Origin: WRIS01 sp050945135
GTDB taxonomy: Bacteria > Actinomycetota > Coriobacteriia > Coriobacteriales > Eggerthellaceae
Assembly: GCA_050945135.1 (NCBI GenBank)
Contig: JBMNSJ010000012.1
Coordinates: forward strand, 1 to 46,709
Reading direction: 5' to 3'
DNA length: 46,709 nucleotides
Shown one piece after another: positions 33,414 through 42,136 of this stretch (its first letter is position 1; every line of letters starts with the position of its first letter). The notes under the pieces were generated by a model that worked only from the letters and a program-made list of their open reading frames with translations, did not search any database and was not told where the DNA came from. The position numbers and the translations under genes were made by a program.

Positions 33414-33965
33414 ATGGCTACCTTGCAACTTGATTTATCGAGAAACGCCACACGGGGCTATATGTACGCATCTCTGCTCGATAGTCTTTCGCCCGAAAGG
33501 AGAGCAGAGGTTAGAACTCGTCTTGCTGATTTAGTAATTCCTTCTAAGCATCACCACAATTTAGCGGAAGTCCTACAAACAGTAGATTCACTTGAAGTCA
33601 GCAAACAAGTTAAGCAAGATGCTCGCAGTATCTATCGCATTCTTGCAGAGGCTGAAGCGCAAGTGCATGGATGCTCGGTTGATCAAACACACTTCCATGA
33701 AGTAGGAAATGGTGAGGCAATCGAGAACGTTATCGGCATCTGTCTTGCAATTGAGGCCCTCGATCCTGAACGAATTCAAGCAAGCTTTGTGCAAACAGGA
33801 AAAGGGCAAGTAGAGTGTTCGCATGGAATACTCGATATTCCTGCCCCTGCAACCGCGGCTATCCTTAATCGAGGGATTCCGCGCTGTGAAGAAACACTTG
33901 ACGGCGAGCTTTGTACACCCACCTCAGCTGCTATTATTCTACACTTTGTAGACGAGTTTGTGTAA
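33414..33965 (+). CDS. larC: LarC1-like nickel insertion protein, N-terminal half only
   Basis: Matches the N-terminal half of LarC, the CTP-dependent nickel insertase of NPN synthesis. The shared parts are THFHEVGNGEAIENVIG, TGKGQVECSHGILDIPAPATAAIL and ELCTPTSAAIIL. At 183 residues it is less than half of full-length LarC (about 400), and no larC2 follows: the next gene is on the other strand. The usual opening loop with SGISGDM is replaced by SRNATRGYM. It may be a reduced or divergent LarC. It starts 3 bp after larB. Confidence 0.8.
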   Translation: MATLQLDLSRNATRGYMYASLLDSLSPERRAEVRTRLADLVIPSKHHHNLAEVLQTVDSLEVSKQVKQDARSIYRILAEAEAQVHGCSVDQTHFHEVGNGEAIENVIGICLAIEALDPERIQASFVQTGKGQVECSHGILDIPAPATAAILNRGIPRCEETLDGELCTPTSAAIILHFVDEFV

Positions 33966-33967
33966 GC

Positions 33968-34363
33968 CTAAAAGCTTAGTGTGCGTTCTGGTGCAGTAAA
34001 TGAGCTAAAGCTGGCCTGTACTTCACTGAGTGAAAACACGATAGTGTTGCCATCTCCGGCGGTATACATGGGAGCGAGCTCCGGATACTCATCTAACACA
34101 GCTTGCTGTGCATCAATACTCTCGTCTGGAGTTACCCGCGCATTGATTCGAAGCCAGGTTCCATCGGAGTCAGCAGCGCTGATGGCAACATATGGATTTG
34201 CAATCATTTGCTCGTATACTTTCTTCGATTTTCCTGTTTGAATATAGAGCTTATTTTCAAACTTAGTGATGGTTCCAAAGGGGCGCACCTCAGGCTTTCC
34301 CTGATTGTCGGTGGCTAAAAAATAGGTCGGGTTCTTCTTGAGATAGGCAAGCACTTCGTCCAT
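33968..34363 (-). CDS. Pyridoxamine 5'-phosphate oxidase-like flavin-binding protein
   Basis: A 131-residue split-barrel flavoprotein of the PNPOx-like superfamily. The strand pattern FLATDNQGKPEVRPFGTITKFENKLYIQTGKSKKVYEQM is typical, followed by PYVAISAADSDGTWLRINA. It is too short and lacks the motifs for true PdxH, so it is probably an FMN- or F420-type reductase or heme/flavin-binding protein. An AAAGGAAAAG ribosome site supports the ATG. It is convergent with the larC1-like gene. The 272 bp between it and gatC show no supported gene. Confidence 0.8.
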   Translation of the reverse strand: MDEVLAYLKKNPTYFLATDNQGKPEVRPFGTITKFENKLYIQTGKSKKVYEQMIANPYVAISAADSDGTWLRINARVTPDESIDAQQAVLDEYPELAPMYTAGDGNTIVFSLSEVQASFSSFTAPERTLSF

Positions 34364-34635
34364 GTTCTTTTCCTTTCACATACTTGCGAATTTGATTGTT
34401 GATATCTTATACGATTGCCAGGAAATGGACAGCCTTTGATATTATGGTTTGAGCTTAGAAGACCTTAAAGTGAAAAAGCTGTCACACCGCAAGGATTTGC
34501 GAAGAATGGGTGTGAGTGCAGTGGACGGCATGTGTGGTGCAGTCGATACGGCATGATTGTTTATGAGCAGCTCAAACACAAATGATCTAGGCTTGGTTAT
34601 TGGGTAGGTATCATCTGAAGGGATGGTTTGAATAT

Positions 34636-34947
34636 ATGACACAGCACTTAAGCGAGAGCGATGTCGAAAGAATCGCAGCTTACACCCGTATAGGCTTGCA
34701 AGGCGATGAGGTCAAGCAAATGACCGTTGACCTCAATAGTATCATTGATAGTTTAGCTCCCATAACAGAATACAACCTTGAAGGCGTGGCGCCCACCTTT
34801 CATCCGATTGGAGATTTGGCAAATGTCATGCGTGAAGACGTTGTTGAAAGTAGCTTCTCTCAGGAAGAAGCGCTTGCAAACGCACCAAAACAACAAGAAG
34901 GCTCTTTCTTGATTCCTTCCATTTTGGGGGGAGGGGATGTGTCATGA
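34636..34947 (+). CDS. gatC: Asp-tRNA(Asn)/Glu-tRNA(Gln) amidotransferase subunit C
   Basis: Small structural subunit of the GatCAB amidotransferase, 103 residues, starting HLSESDVERIAAYTRIGLQGDE with the family's C-terminal MREDVVESSFSQEEALANAP. The ATG at 34636 follows GAAGGGATGG; the earlier ATG at 34600 is less likely. It overlaps gatA by ATGA. Confidence 0.92.
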   Translation: MTQHLSESDVERIAAYTRIGLQGDEVKQMTVDLNSIIDSLAPITEYNLEGVAPTFHPIGDLANVMREDVVESSFSQEEALANAPKQQEGSFLIPSILGGGDVS

Positions 34948-36437
34948 CGCATTTTTCTGAAATGGGTATTCTTGATATTCGCGCTGGTTTGGCGAAAAAA
35001 GAGTTTTCCGCAAGCGAAATTGCGCAAGCTAGCATTGCGCGTATTGCTTCTGCAGATACAAAAATCCACGCCTTTCTTGAAACCACTGAAGAACTCGCAC
35101 GTGCTCAAGCTTCAAAACTTGATGCGGCAATTGTCGCTGGAACGCTTGATCAATGTGGCGTGTTTGCAGGAGTTCCCGTCGCCTTCAAAGACAACATGAA
35201 TCAGCTTGGTACGCATACTACGTGTTCATCAAAGATGCTTAAGAATTATACTTCGCCCTATGAAGCTACCTGTGTTGCAAAGGCGGTTGGGGCTGGAGCT
35301 ATTCCGCTCGGAAAGCTCAACATGGACGAATTCGCTTTTGGCTCATCAACCGAGACTTCATATTTTGGACCTACGCTCAATCCATGGGATACCACAAAGG
35401 TTCCCGGAGGATCTTCGGGTGGAAGCGCAGCGGCAGTAGCTGCGGGAATGGCTTGCGTGACTCTTGGAAGTGATACCGGTGGGTCTATCCGTCAGCCAGG
35501 CAGTTTCTGCGGCGTTGTGGCTGTAAAGCCAACATATGGCGTGGTTTCGCGTTACGGGGTTGTTGCATTTGGGTCTTCTCTTGATCAAGTAGGCCCCTTC
35601 GCTCGGTCGGTTGAAGATGCGGCATTAACTCTCAACGCGATTGCTGGACGCGATCCACTTGATTGTACAAGCCAAGATATCACGACCGATTTCACAGCAA
35701 ACCTTAACGAAGGTGTTGCTGGCATGAAAATTGGAATTGTTCCTGAGTTTATGAATGCCAAGGGTTTGTCATCTGAGGTAAGGGAAAAAACTCAGGAAGC
35801 AGCTGAGAAGCTCGAGGCTCTGGGCGCTCACCTGGTTGAGATTGAGTTGCCAAATGCGCAAGCTGCTATGAGCGCTTATTACGTACTTGGTCCGTGTGAG
35901 GCCTTTTCTAATCTGGCGCGATTCGATTCGGTGCGCTACGGATATTGTGATTCTGGACACAAAGAATTAGGCGAGCAGTACGAAGAGAGTCGTGCGCAAG
36001 GCTTTGGGCCAGAAGCACGCAGACGTATCATGCTTGGTAGCTACCTGCTTTCTTCGGGAGTGTATGAGAAGTATTATTATCCAGCTCAACAGGTTCGTAC
36101 GCTTATCACGCAAGATTACGCAAATGCCTTCGAATCGGTGGATTGTATTCTCACTCCGGTTGCGCCGCGTACAGCTTTCTCGTTCGGAGAAATCGCAGAC
36201 CCAACCTCAATGTATCTCTCCGACATGTTCACCATCTCAATTAATATCGCCGGGAATGGCGGAATGAGCTTGCCTGTTGGATTGGGCAGCGAAACAGGTC
36301 TTCCCGTTGGGGTGCAGCTTATTGCGCCACAGTTCAAAGACGAGAACATGTTGCGTGTGGCATCTGCCCTGGAATCTAGTTACGACATCGAGCGCATTGC
36401 ACCCGATTTTGCGGATGGAAAGGAAGGTGTCCGATGA
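34944..36437 (+). CDS. gatA: Asp-tRNA(Asn)/Glu-tRNA(Gln) amidotransferase subunit A
   Basis: Glutaminase subunit that supplies ammonia to GatB for converting mischarged Glu-tRNA(Gln) or Asp-tRNA(Asn). The 497-residue amidase-signature protein keeps the catalytic triad: Lys82 in AFKDN, cis-Ser157 in PGGSSGGSAAAVA and the nucleophile Ser181 in SDTGGSIRQPG. It overlaps gatC and gatB by 4 nt each, giving a compact gatCAB operon. Confidence 0.96.
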   Translation: MTHFSEMGILDIRAGLAKKEFSASEIAQASIARIASADTKIHAFLETTEELARAQASKLDAAIVAGTLDQCGVFAGVPVAFKDNMNQLGTHTTCSSKMLKNYTSPYEATCVAKAVGAGAIPLGKLNMDEFAFGSSTETSYFGPTLNPWDTTKVPGGSSGGSAAAVAAGMACVTLGSDTGGSIRQPGSFCGVVAVKPTYGVVSRYGVVAFGSSLDQVGPFARSVEDAALTLNAIAGRDPLDCTSQDITTDFTANLNEGVAGMKIGIVPEFMNAKGLSSEVREKTQEAAEKLEALGAHLVEIELPNAQAAMSAYYVLGPCEAFSNLARFDSVRYGYCDSGHKELGEQYEESRAQGFGPEARRRIMLGSYLLSSGVYEKYYYPAQQVRTLITQDYANAFESVDCILTPVAPRTAFSFGEIADPTSMYLSDMFTISINIAGNGGMSLPVGLGSETGLPVGVQLIAPQFKDENMLRVASALESSYDIERIAPDFADGKEGVR

Positions 36438-37972
36438 AGGCGCTTGAAGAGGTTTTCAATGATTGGGAAGCGGTCATTGGTCTTGAGGTTCATGCCGAGC
36501 TGACCACCCTTAACACAAAAATGTTTTGTGGTTGCAAGCTAGAGTTTGGTGCGGATCCAAATACGCATACCTGTCCGGTTTGCCTTGGTTTACCAGGAGC
36601 TTTACCGGTTCCGAATAAGGCAGCAATCGAGTCTATTGTGCTAGCTGGACTCGCTACAAACTGTGACATCGAAAAAGAATCGATGTTTTATCGCAAGAAT
36701 TATATGTATCCCGATATGAGCAAAAACTTTCAAACGACGCAAGGTCCTGTTGCTTTTGCTATGCGAGGTTTCCTCGACTTAGAGGTTGACGGAAAAGCCG
36801 CCGAGGAGCGCATCGATATTCCCGAAGCGAAGGAACAAGGTTCCTATACCACTCATATCGAAATTGAGCGTATTCATATGGAAGAGGATGCAGGAAAGCT
36901 CAATCATATGGGCGGCAGCGAAGGCCGTATTGCCGGAGCTACCCATTCTCTTGTCGATTATAATCGCTGTGGAACGCCGCTCATCGAGCTTGTTACTCAG
37001 CCCGACCTGCGAACTCCCGAAGAGGCACGTTTGTTCATGCAGAAGCTGCGTCAGATTTATCTTGCTCTCGGTATTTCAGATTGCTCAATGGAGGAGGGGA
37101 GCTTGCGTTGCGATGGTAACGTGAGTCTGCGCCGTCGTGGAGAAACGGGACTTGGAACGAAAACCGAGTTAAAAAACATGAACAGCTTTAAAAACCTTCA
37201 CGATGGATTAGCCTATGAAATTCGTCGTCAGGCAGAAGTCCTTGAAGAAGGTGGCATTATTTATCAAGAGACGCGGCATTGGGATCCTTCAACAAAGCAC
37301 ACCATTGTCATGCGCGTAAAGGAAACTGCCGATGATTATCGCCTATTTCCTGAGCCCGATTTGGCGCCGTATGTTCTTAGTGATGAGTTCATCGAATCCG
37401 TGCGCGCCAAGCTGCCAGAGCTTCCCGACCAAAAGGCAAAGCGTTTCCAAGAAAGATATGATCTTTCCGCCTATGATGCTCGTCACCTTGTTGAGCACAG
37501 AGCAACAGCAAACTTTTTCGAGGAATGCATGTCTGAAGCAAATCAGGATGCGTTTGCAAAGCCTATCGCCAATCTCATTATCAATGACGTGGCAGCTTAT
37601 CTTAATGCGCATGATGGCGTCGATCTCTCTGAAACGCCGCTCACTCCGCAACGTATCGTGTCCTTGGTTGAGATGCTTGTATCAGATGCTATCTCGTCTA
37701 AACAGGCAAAAGAGGTTTTTGCTGCAGTGCTAGACGAAGATAAAGATCCGTCTGCGATTGTTGGAGAGCGCGGTATGAAGCAAGTTTCAGATACCGGCGC
37801 TATCGAAGAAGTTGTCGACCGCGTTATTGCCGAGAATCCCGATAAGGTCGAACAGTATAAAGCGGGCAAGACGGGGCTTATAGGCTTTTTCGTGGGGCAA
37901 TGCATGAAAGCGATGGGTGGCCAGGGTAATCCAAAGATTATCAACGAGCTCCTTGCCAAAAAACTTGCTTAA
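36434..37972 (+). CDS. gatB: Asp-tRNA(Asn)/Glu-tRNA(Gln) amidotransferase subunit B
   Basis: tRNA-binding, ATP-dependent transamidase subunit, 512 residues. The N-terminal cradle domain has WEAVIGLEVHAEL and the zinc-type cysteines in FCGCKLEFG and CPVCLGLPG. YRKNYMYPDMSKNFQ and LIELVTQPDLRTPEEA follow, and the C-terminal YqeY-like tail ends NPKIINELLAKKLA. It overlaps gatA by ATGA and ends the operon; the his operon starts 84 bp downstream. Confidence 0.96.
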   Translation: MKALEEVFNDWEAVIGLEVHAELTTLNTKMFCGCKLEFGADPNTHTCPVCLGLPGALPVPNKAAIESIVLAGLATNCDIEKESMFYRKNYMYPDMSKNFQTTQGPVAFAMRGFLDLEVDGKAAEERIDIPEAKEQGSYTTHIEIERIHMEEDAGKLNHMGGSEGRIAGATHSLVDYNRCGTPLIELVTQPDLRTPEEARLFMQKLRQIYLALGISDCSMEEGSLRCDGNVSLRRRGETGLGTKTELKNMNSFKNLHDGLAYEIRRQAEVLEEGGIIYQETRHWDPSTKHTIVMRVKETADDYRLFPEPDLAPYVLSDEFIESVRAKLPELPDQKAKRFQERYDLSAYDARHLVEHRATANFFEECMSEANQDAFAKPIANLIINDVAAYLNAHDGVDLSETPLTPQRIVSLVEMLVSDAISSKQAKEVFAAVLDEDKDPSAIVGERGMKQVSDTGAIEEVVDRVIAENPDKVEQYKAGKTGLIGFFVGQCMKAMGGQGNPKIINELLAKKLA

Positions 37973-37980
37973 ATACACCG

Positions 37981-38031
37981 TTGACTAAAGCTTGTTGTAC
38001 TTTATTACTCTACTGTGGTAAAGTACAACAA
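37981..38031 (+). promoter_or_regulatory. his operon promoter with a 13-bp inverted repeat
   Basis: A TTGACT -35-like hexamer (37981-37986) is followed at 16 bp by TATTAC. Overlapping it is a perfect 13-bp inverted repeat, TTGTTGTACTTTA (37992-38004) and TAAAGTACAACAA (38019-38031), with a 14-nt spacer. There is no T-tract after it and no histidine-codon leader peptide, so a repressor operator is more likely than a terminator or attenuator. The half site contains GTACT, as in TrpR-like sites, but the regulator is unknown. Confidence 0.6.
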
Positions 38032-38056
38032 CCAACGATAGCTAAGGAGTACCAAC

Positions 38057-39700
38057 ATGAACTTTGTAACGCCTGCAGGATTCCGCGACATTATGGGAGA
38101 AGAAGCCCGTCAACGCGAAGAAATCACTGCAAAAGTGCAGGCTTACTTTTCTGAGCGTGGGTATGCGCTCATTGAAACACCTACTCTTGAAGTATTGGAT
38201 GTTTTGCAGGTGGGAGCGCGTATGAGTCAAGCTCCCTTTAAGTTCTTTGATTCGCAAGGCGATCTACTCGCGATGCGTCCCGATGTTACAACGCAGGTTG
38301 CACGCATGTGTGCAACGCGCCTCAAAGACCAACCAGGTCCCTTCAAATTCCGCTATATGCAGCGTGTTTTCCGCGAGACTGACGGAGAAATGCAAGCCAC
38401 GGCACGCGAGATGACGCAATTTGGCATTGAGTCAATCGGAGCTGACGGCTGCGATTCTGATGCTGAGATGCTGGGCATCTTCGCTGACGTGCTTACTTTG
38501 TGCGGGCTAAAAGACTTTCGTCTTGCCATTGGAACGGTCGCGGTTCTACGTTCGCTGTTAGAAACAAGCCAGGCTGATGATGCGTGGAAGAACAAGGTGC
38601 TTGCTGCCTATCATTCGTCAAACTTCGTAGAACTTGATCGTTTGGTTGATGAAGTGGGCTCACAAGATGCGTATGCGCAAGCAATTAAGGCACTCCCATG
38701 CATACGAGGTGGCAGAAAGGCTATCGAAAAGGTACGTGCTTTAGTAGACCCGCTGGGCTGCTCAAGCTGCCTTGATGCTTTCGAGCAGACGTATTCACTG
38801 CTTGAGGAGCAGGGTATTGCCGATAGGCTGCTCGTTGATTTTTCGGTGATGAGTTCATTTGATTATTACACAGGCATTGTTGTGGAAGCCTATGCTGATA
38901 CGCTCGGTACGCCGCTTGGTAGCGGTGGTCGCTACGATAACATGCTTGCAGCTTATGGGCAGTCGCGCCCTGCATCTGGTTTTGCGTTTTACCTTGAATC
39001 GGTCATGGCTGCGATAACTGCTCAGGAAAATCGCCAGGCCAATCAAGTAGGTCAAGACACTGCTCGACCTTTACGGATTGCCGTACCAAAAGGATCACTT
39101 AACTCTGACTCGATTCGTGTTTTGCAAGAAGCGGGGCTTGACACCTCCGGTCTTGAAGATCCAGGTAGACAATTGATTATTAGAAACCCTGGCGTTGAGT
39201 ATATTATCGTTCGTCCAACCGATGCCCCTGTTTTTGTGGCGCTCGGTGCAGCTGATTGCGGAATCTGTGGAAAGGACTCGCTGCTAGAGGCTGATCATGA
39301 CGTGGTTGAACTTGTTGATCTGAGCTTTGGTGCCTGCAGGTTCATTGTTGCCGAGCCAGAGGGAGCAAGCTCCCAAGTAGAGGAGCACTACCGAAAGCTG
39401 GGTTCTATCAGGATTGCCACTAAGTATCCAAATATCACGCAAGAGTTTTACGCTAAAAAAGGCATGCAAGTCGAAATCGTTAAGCTTCATGGCAATATCG
39501 AGTTGGCCCCTCTAACGGGCATGGCGGAGCGTATCGTCGACATTACCGCCACAGGCACTACCTTAAAAGAAAACAATCTGATTATTGTCGATGAGGTTCT
39601 ATCATCAACCGCGCGGTTCTTCGCTAATCCTTGTGCATTTAGAACCGATGCTCGCATCGTAGAACTGGCTCAACAGTTTCAAGAATCTGAGAAGGAGTGA
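38057..39700 (+). CDS. hisZG: HisZ-HisG fusion: ATP phosphoribosyltransferase
   Basis: Catalyses the first committed step of histidine synthesis (ATP plus PRPP to phosphoribosyl-ATP). Residues 1 to about 325 are HisZ, a class II aminoacyl-tRNA-synthetase-like regulatory subunit (PAGFRDIMGEE, motif-2-like FRYMQRVFRE, then DYYTGIVVEAY and LGSGGRYDNML). Residues about 336-547 are the short-form catalytic HisG (RIAVPKGSLNSDSIRVL, then DCGICGKDSLLE and the PRPP site DITATGTTLKENNL). The two are usually separate genes; here they form one continuous frame. An AAGGAG ribosome site supports the ATG. Confidence 0.93.
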   Translation: MNFVTPAGFRDIMGEEARQREEITAKVQAYFSERGYALIETPTLEVLDVLQVGARMSQAPFKFFDSQGDLLAMRPDVTTQVARMCATRLKDQPGPFKFRYMQRVFRETDGEMQATAREMTQFGIESIGADGCDSDAEMLGIFADVLTLCGLKDFRLAIGTVAVLRSLLETSQADDAWKNKVLAAYHSSNFVELDRLVDEVGSQDAYAQAIKALPCIRGGRKAIEKVRALVDPLGCSSCLDAFEQTYSLLEEQGIADRLLVDFSVMSSFDYYTGIVVEAYADTLGTPLGSGGRYDNMLAAYGQSRPASGFAFYLESVMAAITAQENRQANQVGQDTARPLRIAVPKGSLNSDSIRVLQEAGLDTSGLEDPGRQLIIRNPGVEYIIVRPTDAPVFVALGAADCGICGKDSLLEADHDVVELVDLSFGACRFIVAEPEGASSQVEEHYRKLGSIRIATKYPNITQEFYAKKGMQVEIVKLHGNIELAPLTGMAERIVDITATGTTLKENNLIIVDEVLSSTARFFANPCAFRTDARIVELAQQFQESEKE

Positions 39701-39702
39701 AC

Positions 39703-41022
39703 ATGCGTCGAGTTATTTTAAAGCCTACCGAGAAATTCGATGAGTCGCACCTGCGCAGAACAAGTGCCTTCAATGCAGAGGCGCTTGTTGCAGCTACCGA
39801 AATAATTGAAGATGTCCGTAAGCGAAAAGATGCGGCGTGTAAAGAATACACCGCGCGTTTCGACGGAGTCTCTCTCGAAGACTTTCGGATTTCTCAAGAT
39901 GTAATCGATGAAGCAATTACGGCGCTTGATCAAAAAACTGCTGAAGCACTACAAAGTGCAGCAAAGAACATACGGGAGTTTCACCTGCGCCAACGCCAAC
40001 AGAGTTGGTTCAGCGTTCGTGAAGATGGAGCACTCGTTGGAAGCAAAATCGAGCCAATAGATTCGGTTGGCATCTACGTTCCTGGAGGTCGCGCACTCTA
40101 TCCCTCTTCAGTGTTAATGAATGCCATTCCTGCTGCTGTCGCAGGAGTTAAGCGAATCGTGTGCGTTACCCCTCCTTCTAAGGATGGCTCGCTCGACCCG
40201 GCTATTTTGGAAGCTTGTCGCATCGCAGGGGTCACCGAAGTCTATGCAATTGGGGGAGCGCAAGCTATTGCAGCCCTGGCTTACGGAACCGAAAGCATCA
40301 AGGCTGTTTCTAAGATTACGGGGCCAGGCAATGCCTATGTTGCAGCAGCGAAGAAGATAGTGTCGGGCGATGTTGGTATTGACATGATTGCGGGGCCTTC
40401 TGAGGTGTGTGTTATAGCTGACGAAACAGCTGACGCACGTCTGGTTGCAATCGATCTTATGGCACAAGCAGAGCATGACCCTCTTGCGAGCTGCTATTTA
40501 GTTACCTTCAGCGAGGCGTATGCTGATGCCGTAGAAGAGGCAATCAAAGCTCACCTTAAGTCGTCTACTCGCGCTGAAATAACCGATGCATCGCTCGTTG
40601 ATCAGGGACTAATTGTTGTATGTGAAGAACTTGATCAGGCTTTCGATGTAGTGAATATCATCGCCCCTGAACATCTTGAAGTGCACATGGATAAGGCTTT
40701 TGAACTGCTGGGGCGTATTCGTCACGCAGGAGCTATTTTCCTAGGTGAGTGGACGCCAGAGGCAGTAGGAGATTACGTTGCAGGTCCTAATCATACGCTT
40801 CCAACAGGAGGAACCGCTCGCTTCTCTTCACCTTTATCCGTTGATGAGTTTGTCAAAAAATCAAGCGTGATTCAGTACAGCGCACAGGCTCTGAAAAATG
40901 ATGCTTCTACAATCATTACCCTTGCCGACCACGAAGGACTTTGGGCTCATGCGCGTAGTGTCGAGTACCGATGTAATTTGATGAAATCAGGCAATATCTA
41001 CGTTGAAGGAGCCGGAGAGTAA
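39703..41022 (+). CDS. hisD: Histidinol dehydrogenase
   Basis: Zinc- and NAD-dependent enzyme for the last two oxidations of histidine synthesis. The 439-residue protein has GPGNAYVAAAKKIVSGDVGID, GPSEVCVIADE, QAEHDPLASCYL, APEHLEVH and the signature GPNHTLPTGG. The ATG at 39703 has GGAG six bases upstream; a GTG six bases earlier overlaps the hisZG stop and is less likely. Confidence 0.95.
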   Translation: MRRVILKPTEKFDESHLRRTSAFNAEALVAATEIIEDVRKRKDAACKEYTARFDGVSLEDFRISQDVIDEAITALDQKTAEALQSAAKNIREFHLRQRQQSWFSVREDGALVGSKIEPIDSVGIYVPGGRALYPSSVLMNAIPAAVAGVKRIVCVTPPSKDGSLDPAILEACRIAGVTEVYAIGGAQAIAALAYGTESIKAVSKITGPGNAYVAAAKKIVSGDVGIDMIAGPSEVCVIADETADARLVAIDLMAQAEHDPLASCYLVTFSEAYADAVEEAIKAHLKSSTRAEITDASLVDQGLIVVCEELDQAFDVVNIIAPEHLEVHMDKAFELLGRIRHAGAIFLGEWTPEAVGDYVAGPNHTLPTGGTARFSSPLSVDEFVKKSSVIQYSAQALKNDASTIITLADHEGLWAHARSVEYRCNLMKSGNIYVEGAGE

Positions 41023-41059
41023 ATGAGAATCGTAGAAGTAGTGTGGGAAGGTGAAAGGC

Positions 41060-42136
41060 GTGAATAAGCTTCGAAATTCTGTCGATTGTTTGACGGGGCT
41101 CATTCCTTACGATCCGAAATATCTTCCTGCCGATACTTTTCTTTCGGCAAATGAAAACACAGATGATATTCCGGCGCAGGTACGAGCTCTGATTATGGAG
41201 CGACTTGAGAAGCTCCCTTTTAATCGCTATCCCGATCCGCTTGCAAATAACTTACGCGATGCAATTGCTCAAGCGAATGGGCTTCATCGAGAAAATGTGC
41301 TGATAGGCAACGGTGGAGACGAGCTGTTGTTTGATATCGCTTTAGCATGGGGAGGACCAAACAGGAAGTTGCTTAATCTTCCACCAACCTTTTCGGTCTA
41401 TGCCCATAATGCGGTTTTGTGCCATACCGAAATTGTGAACATAGCGCGTAAAGACGATTTATGTATCGATGAGCCGGCTGTTCTTGATCGACTATCGAAA
41501 GGCGATATCGATTACGTCGTTATTACGAGTCCCAATAACCCTACAGGCGATGTGGCTTCGCGTGCTTTCATCGAGCAGGTGCTTGAAGCAAGCGATGCAC
41601 TCGTGCTTGCAGACGAGGCTTATTGCGAGTTTTCGGGAGTTAGCGTAGTTGATATGATTGCGCAGCATAAAAATCTCGTAGTTTTGCGAACTTTTTCGAA
41701 GGCATATAGCTTGGCTGGTCTTCGATTGGGCTATGTTTTTGCTCAGGCTGAAGTCATTAATGAGCTGTGCAAGGTCCGCCAACCCTATTCGGTGGATGCT
41801 ATCAGTCAAACGATAGGGCTCAGCGTGTTTGAGAGCCGGCAGCTCTTTCAAGCTCGGATAGAGACAACTATCGAGGAGCGCAAAAAGCTCTATGAAGCGC
41901 TGTGTAAAATCCCCGGATTAAAAGTTTATCCAAGTGAAGCAAACTATATCTTGTTCAGGGTTGATCAGGCCGAGAGCATATGGCGAGCCCTCTTTGAGAA
42001 AGGCATACTTATTAGAGATTTCTCGAGAAGTCCAGGTCTTACAGATTGCTTACGCGTTACGGTAGGAAGTGCTCAAGAAAATGAAGCCTTCCTTAAAGCT
42101 TTGATTGCAAGTCTTGAAGAAAAGGAGCTTGTATGA
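41060..42136 (+). CDS. hisC: Histidinol-phosphate aminotransferase
   Basis: PLP-dependent class I/II aminotransferase converting imidazole-acetol phosphate to histidinol phosphate. The roughly 358-residue protein shows SANENTDD, NRYPDP, GNGGDELL, TSPNNPTGD, ADEAYCEF and the PLP-lysine motif TFSKAYSLAGLRLGY. GTG 41060 has GGGAAGG eight bases upstream; GTG 41051 is the in-frame alternative. It overlaps hisB by ATGA. Confidence 0.94.
   Translation: MNKLRNSVDCLTGLIPYDPKYLPADTFLSANENTDDIPAQVRALIMERLEKLPFNRYPDPLANNLRDAIAQANGLHRENVLIGNGGDELLFDIALAWGGPNRKLLNLPPTFSVYAHNAVLCHTEIVNIARKDDLCIDEPAVLDRLSKGDIDYVVITSPNNPTGDVASRAFIEQVLEASDALVLADEAYCEFSGVSVVDMIAQHKNLVVLRTFSKAYSLAGLRLGYVFAQAEVINELCKVRQPYSVDAISQTIGLSVFESRQLFQARIETTIEERKKLYEALCKIPGLKVYPSEANYILFRVDQAESIWRALFEKGILIRDFSRSPGLTDCLRVTVGSAQENEAFLKALIASLEEKELV

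Noticed and set aside
33414..33965. A larC1/larC2 programmed frameshift as known from Lactobacillus.
   Set aside because: After the larC1-like stop there is no room for LarC2: the opposite-strand flavoprotein gene begins 3 bp later.
34449..34556. A short TTG-started frame in the gap before gatC.
   Set aside because: No ribosome site, an uncommon start and no recognisable similarity; the gap is treated as non-coding.
41023..41067. A 14-codon ORF between hisD and hisC overlapping the hisC start.
   Set aside because: It starts directly after the hisD stop, has no histidine codons, no attenuator structure and no evidence of conservation; it is probably a chance frame.
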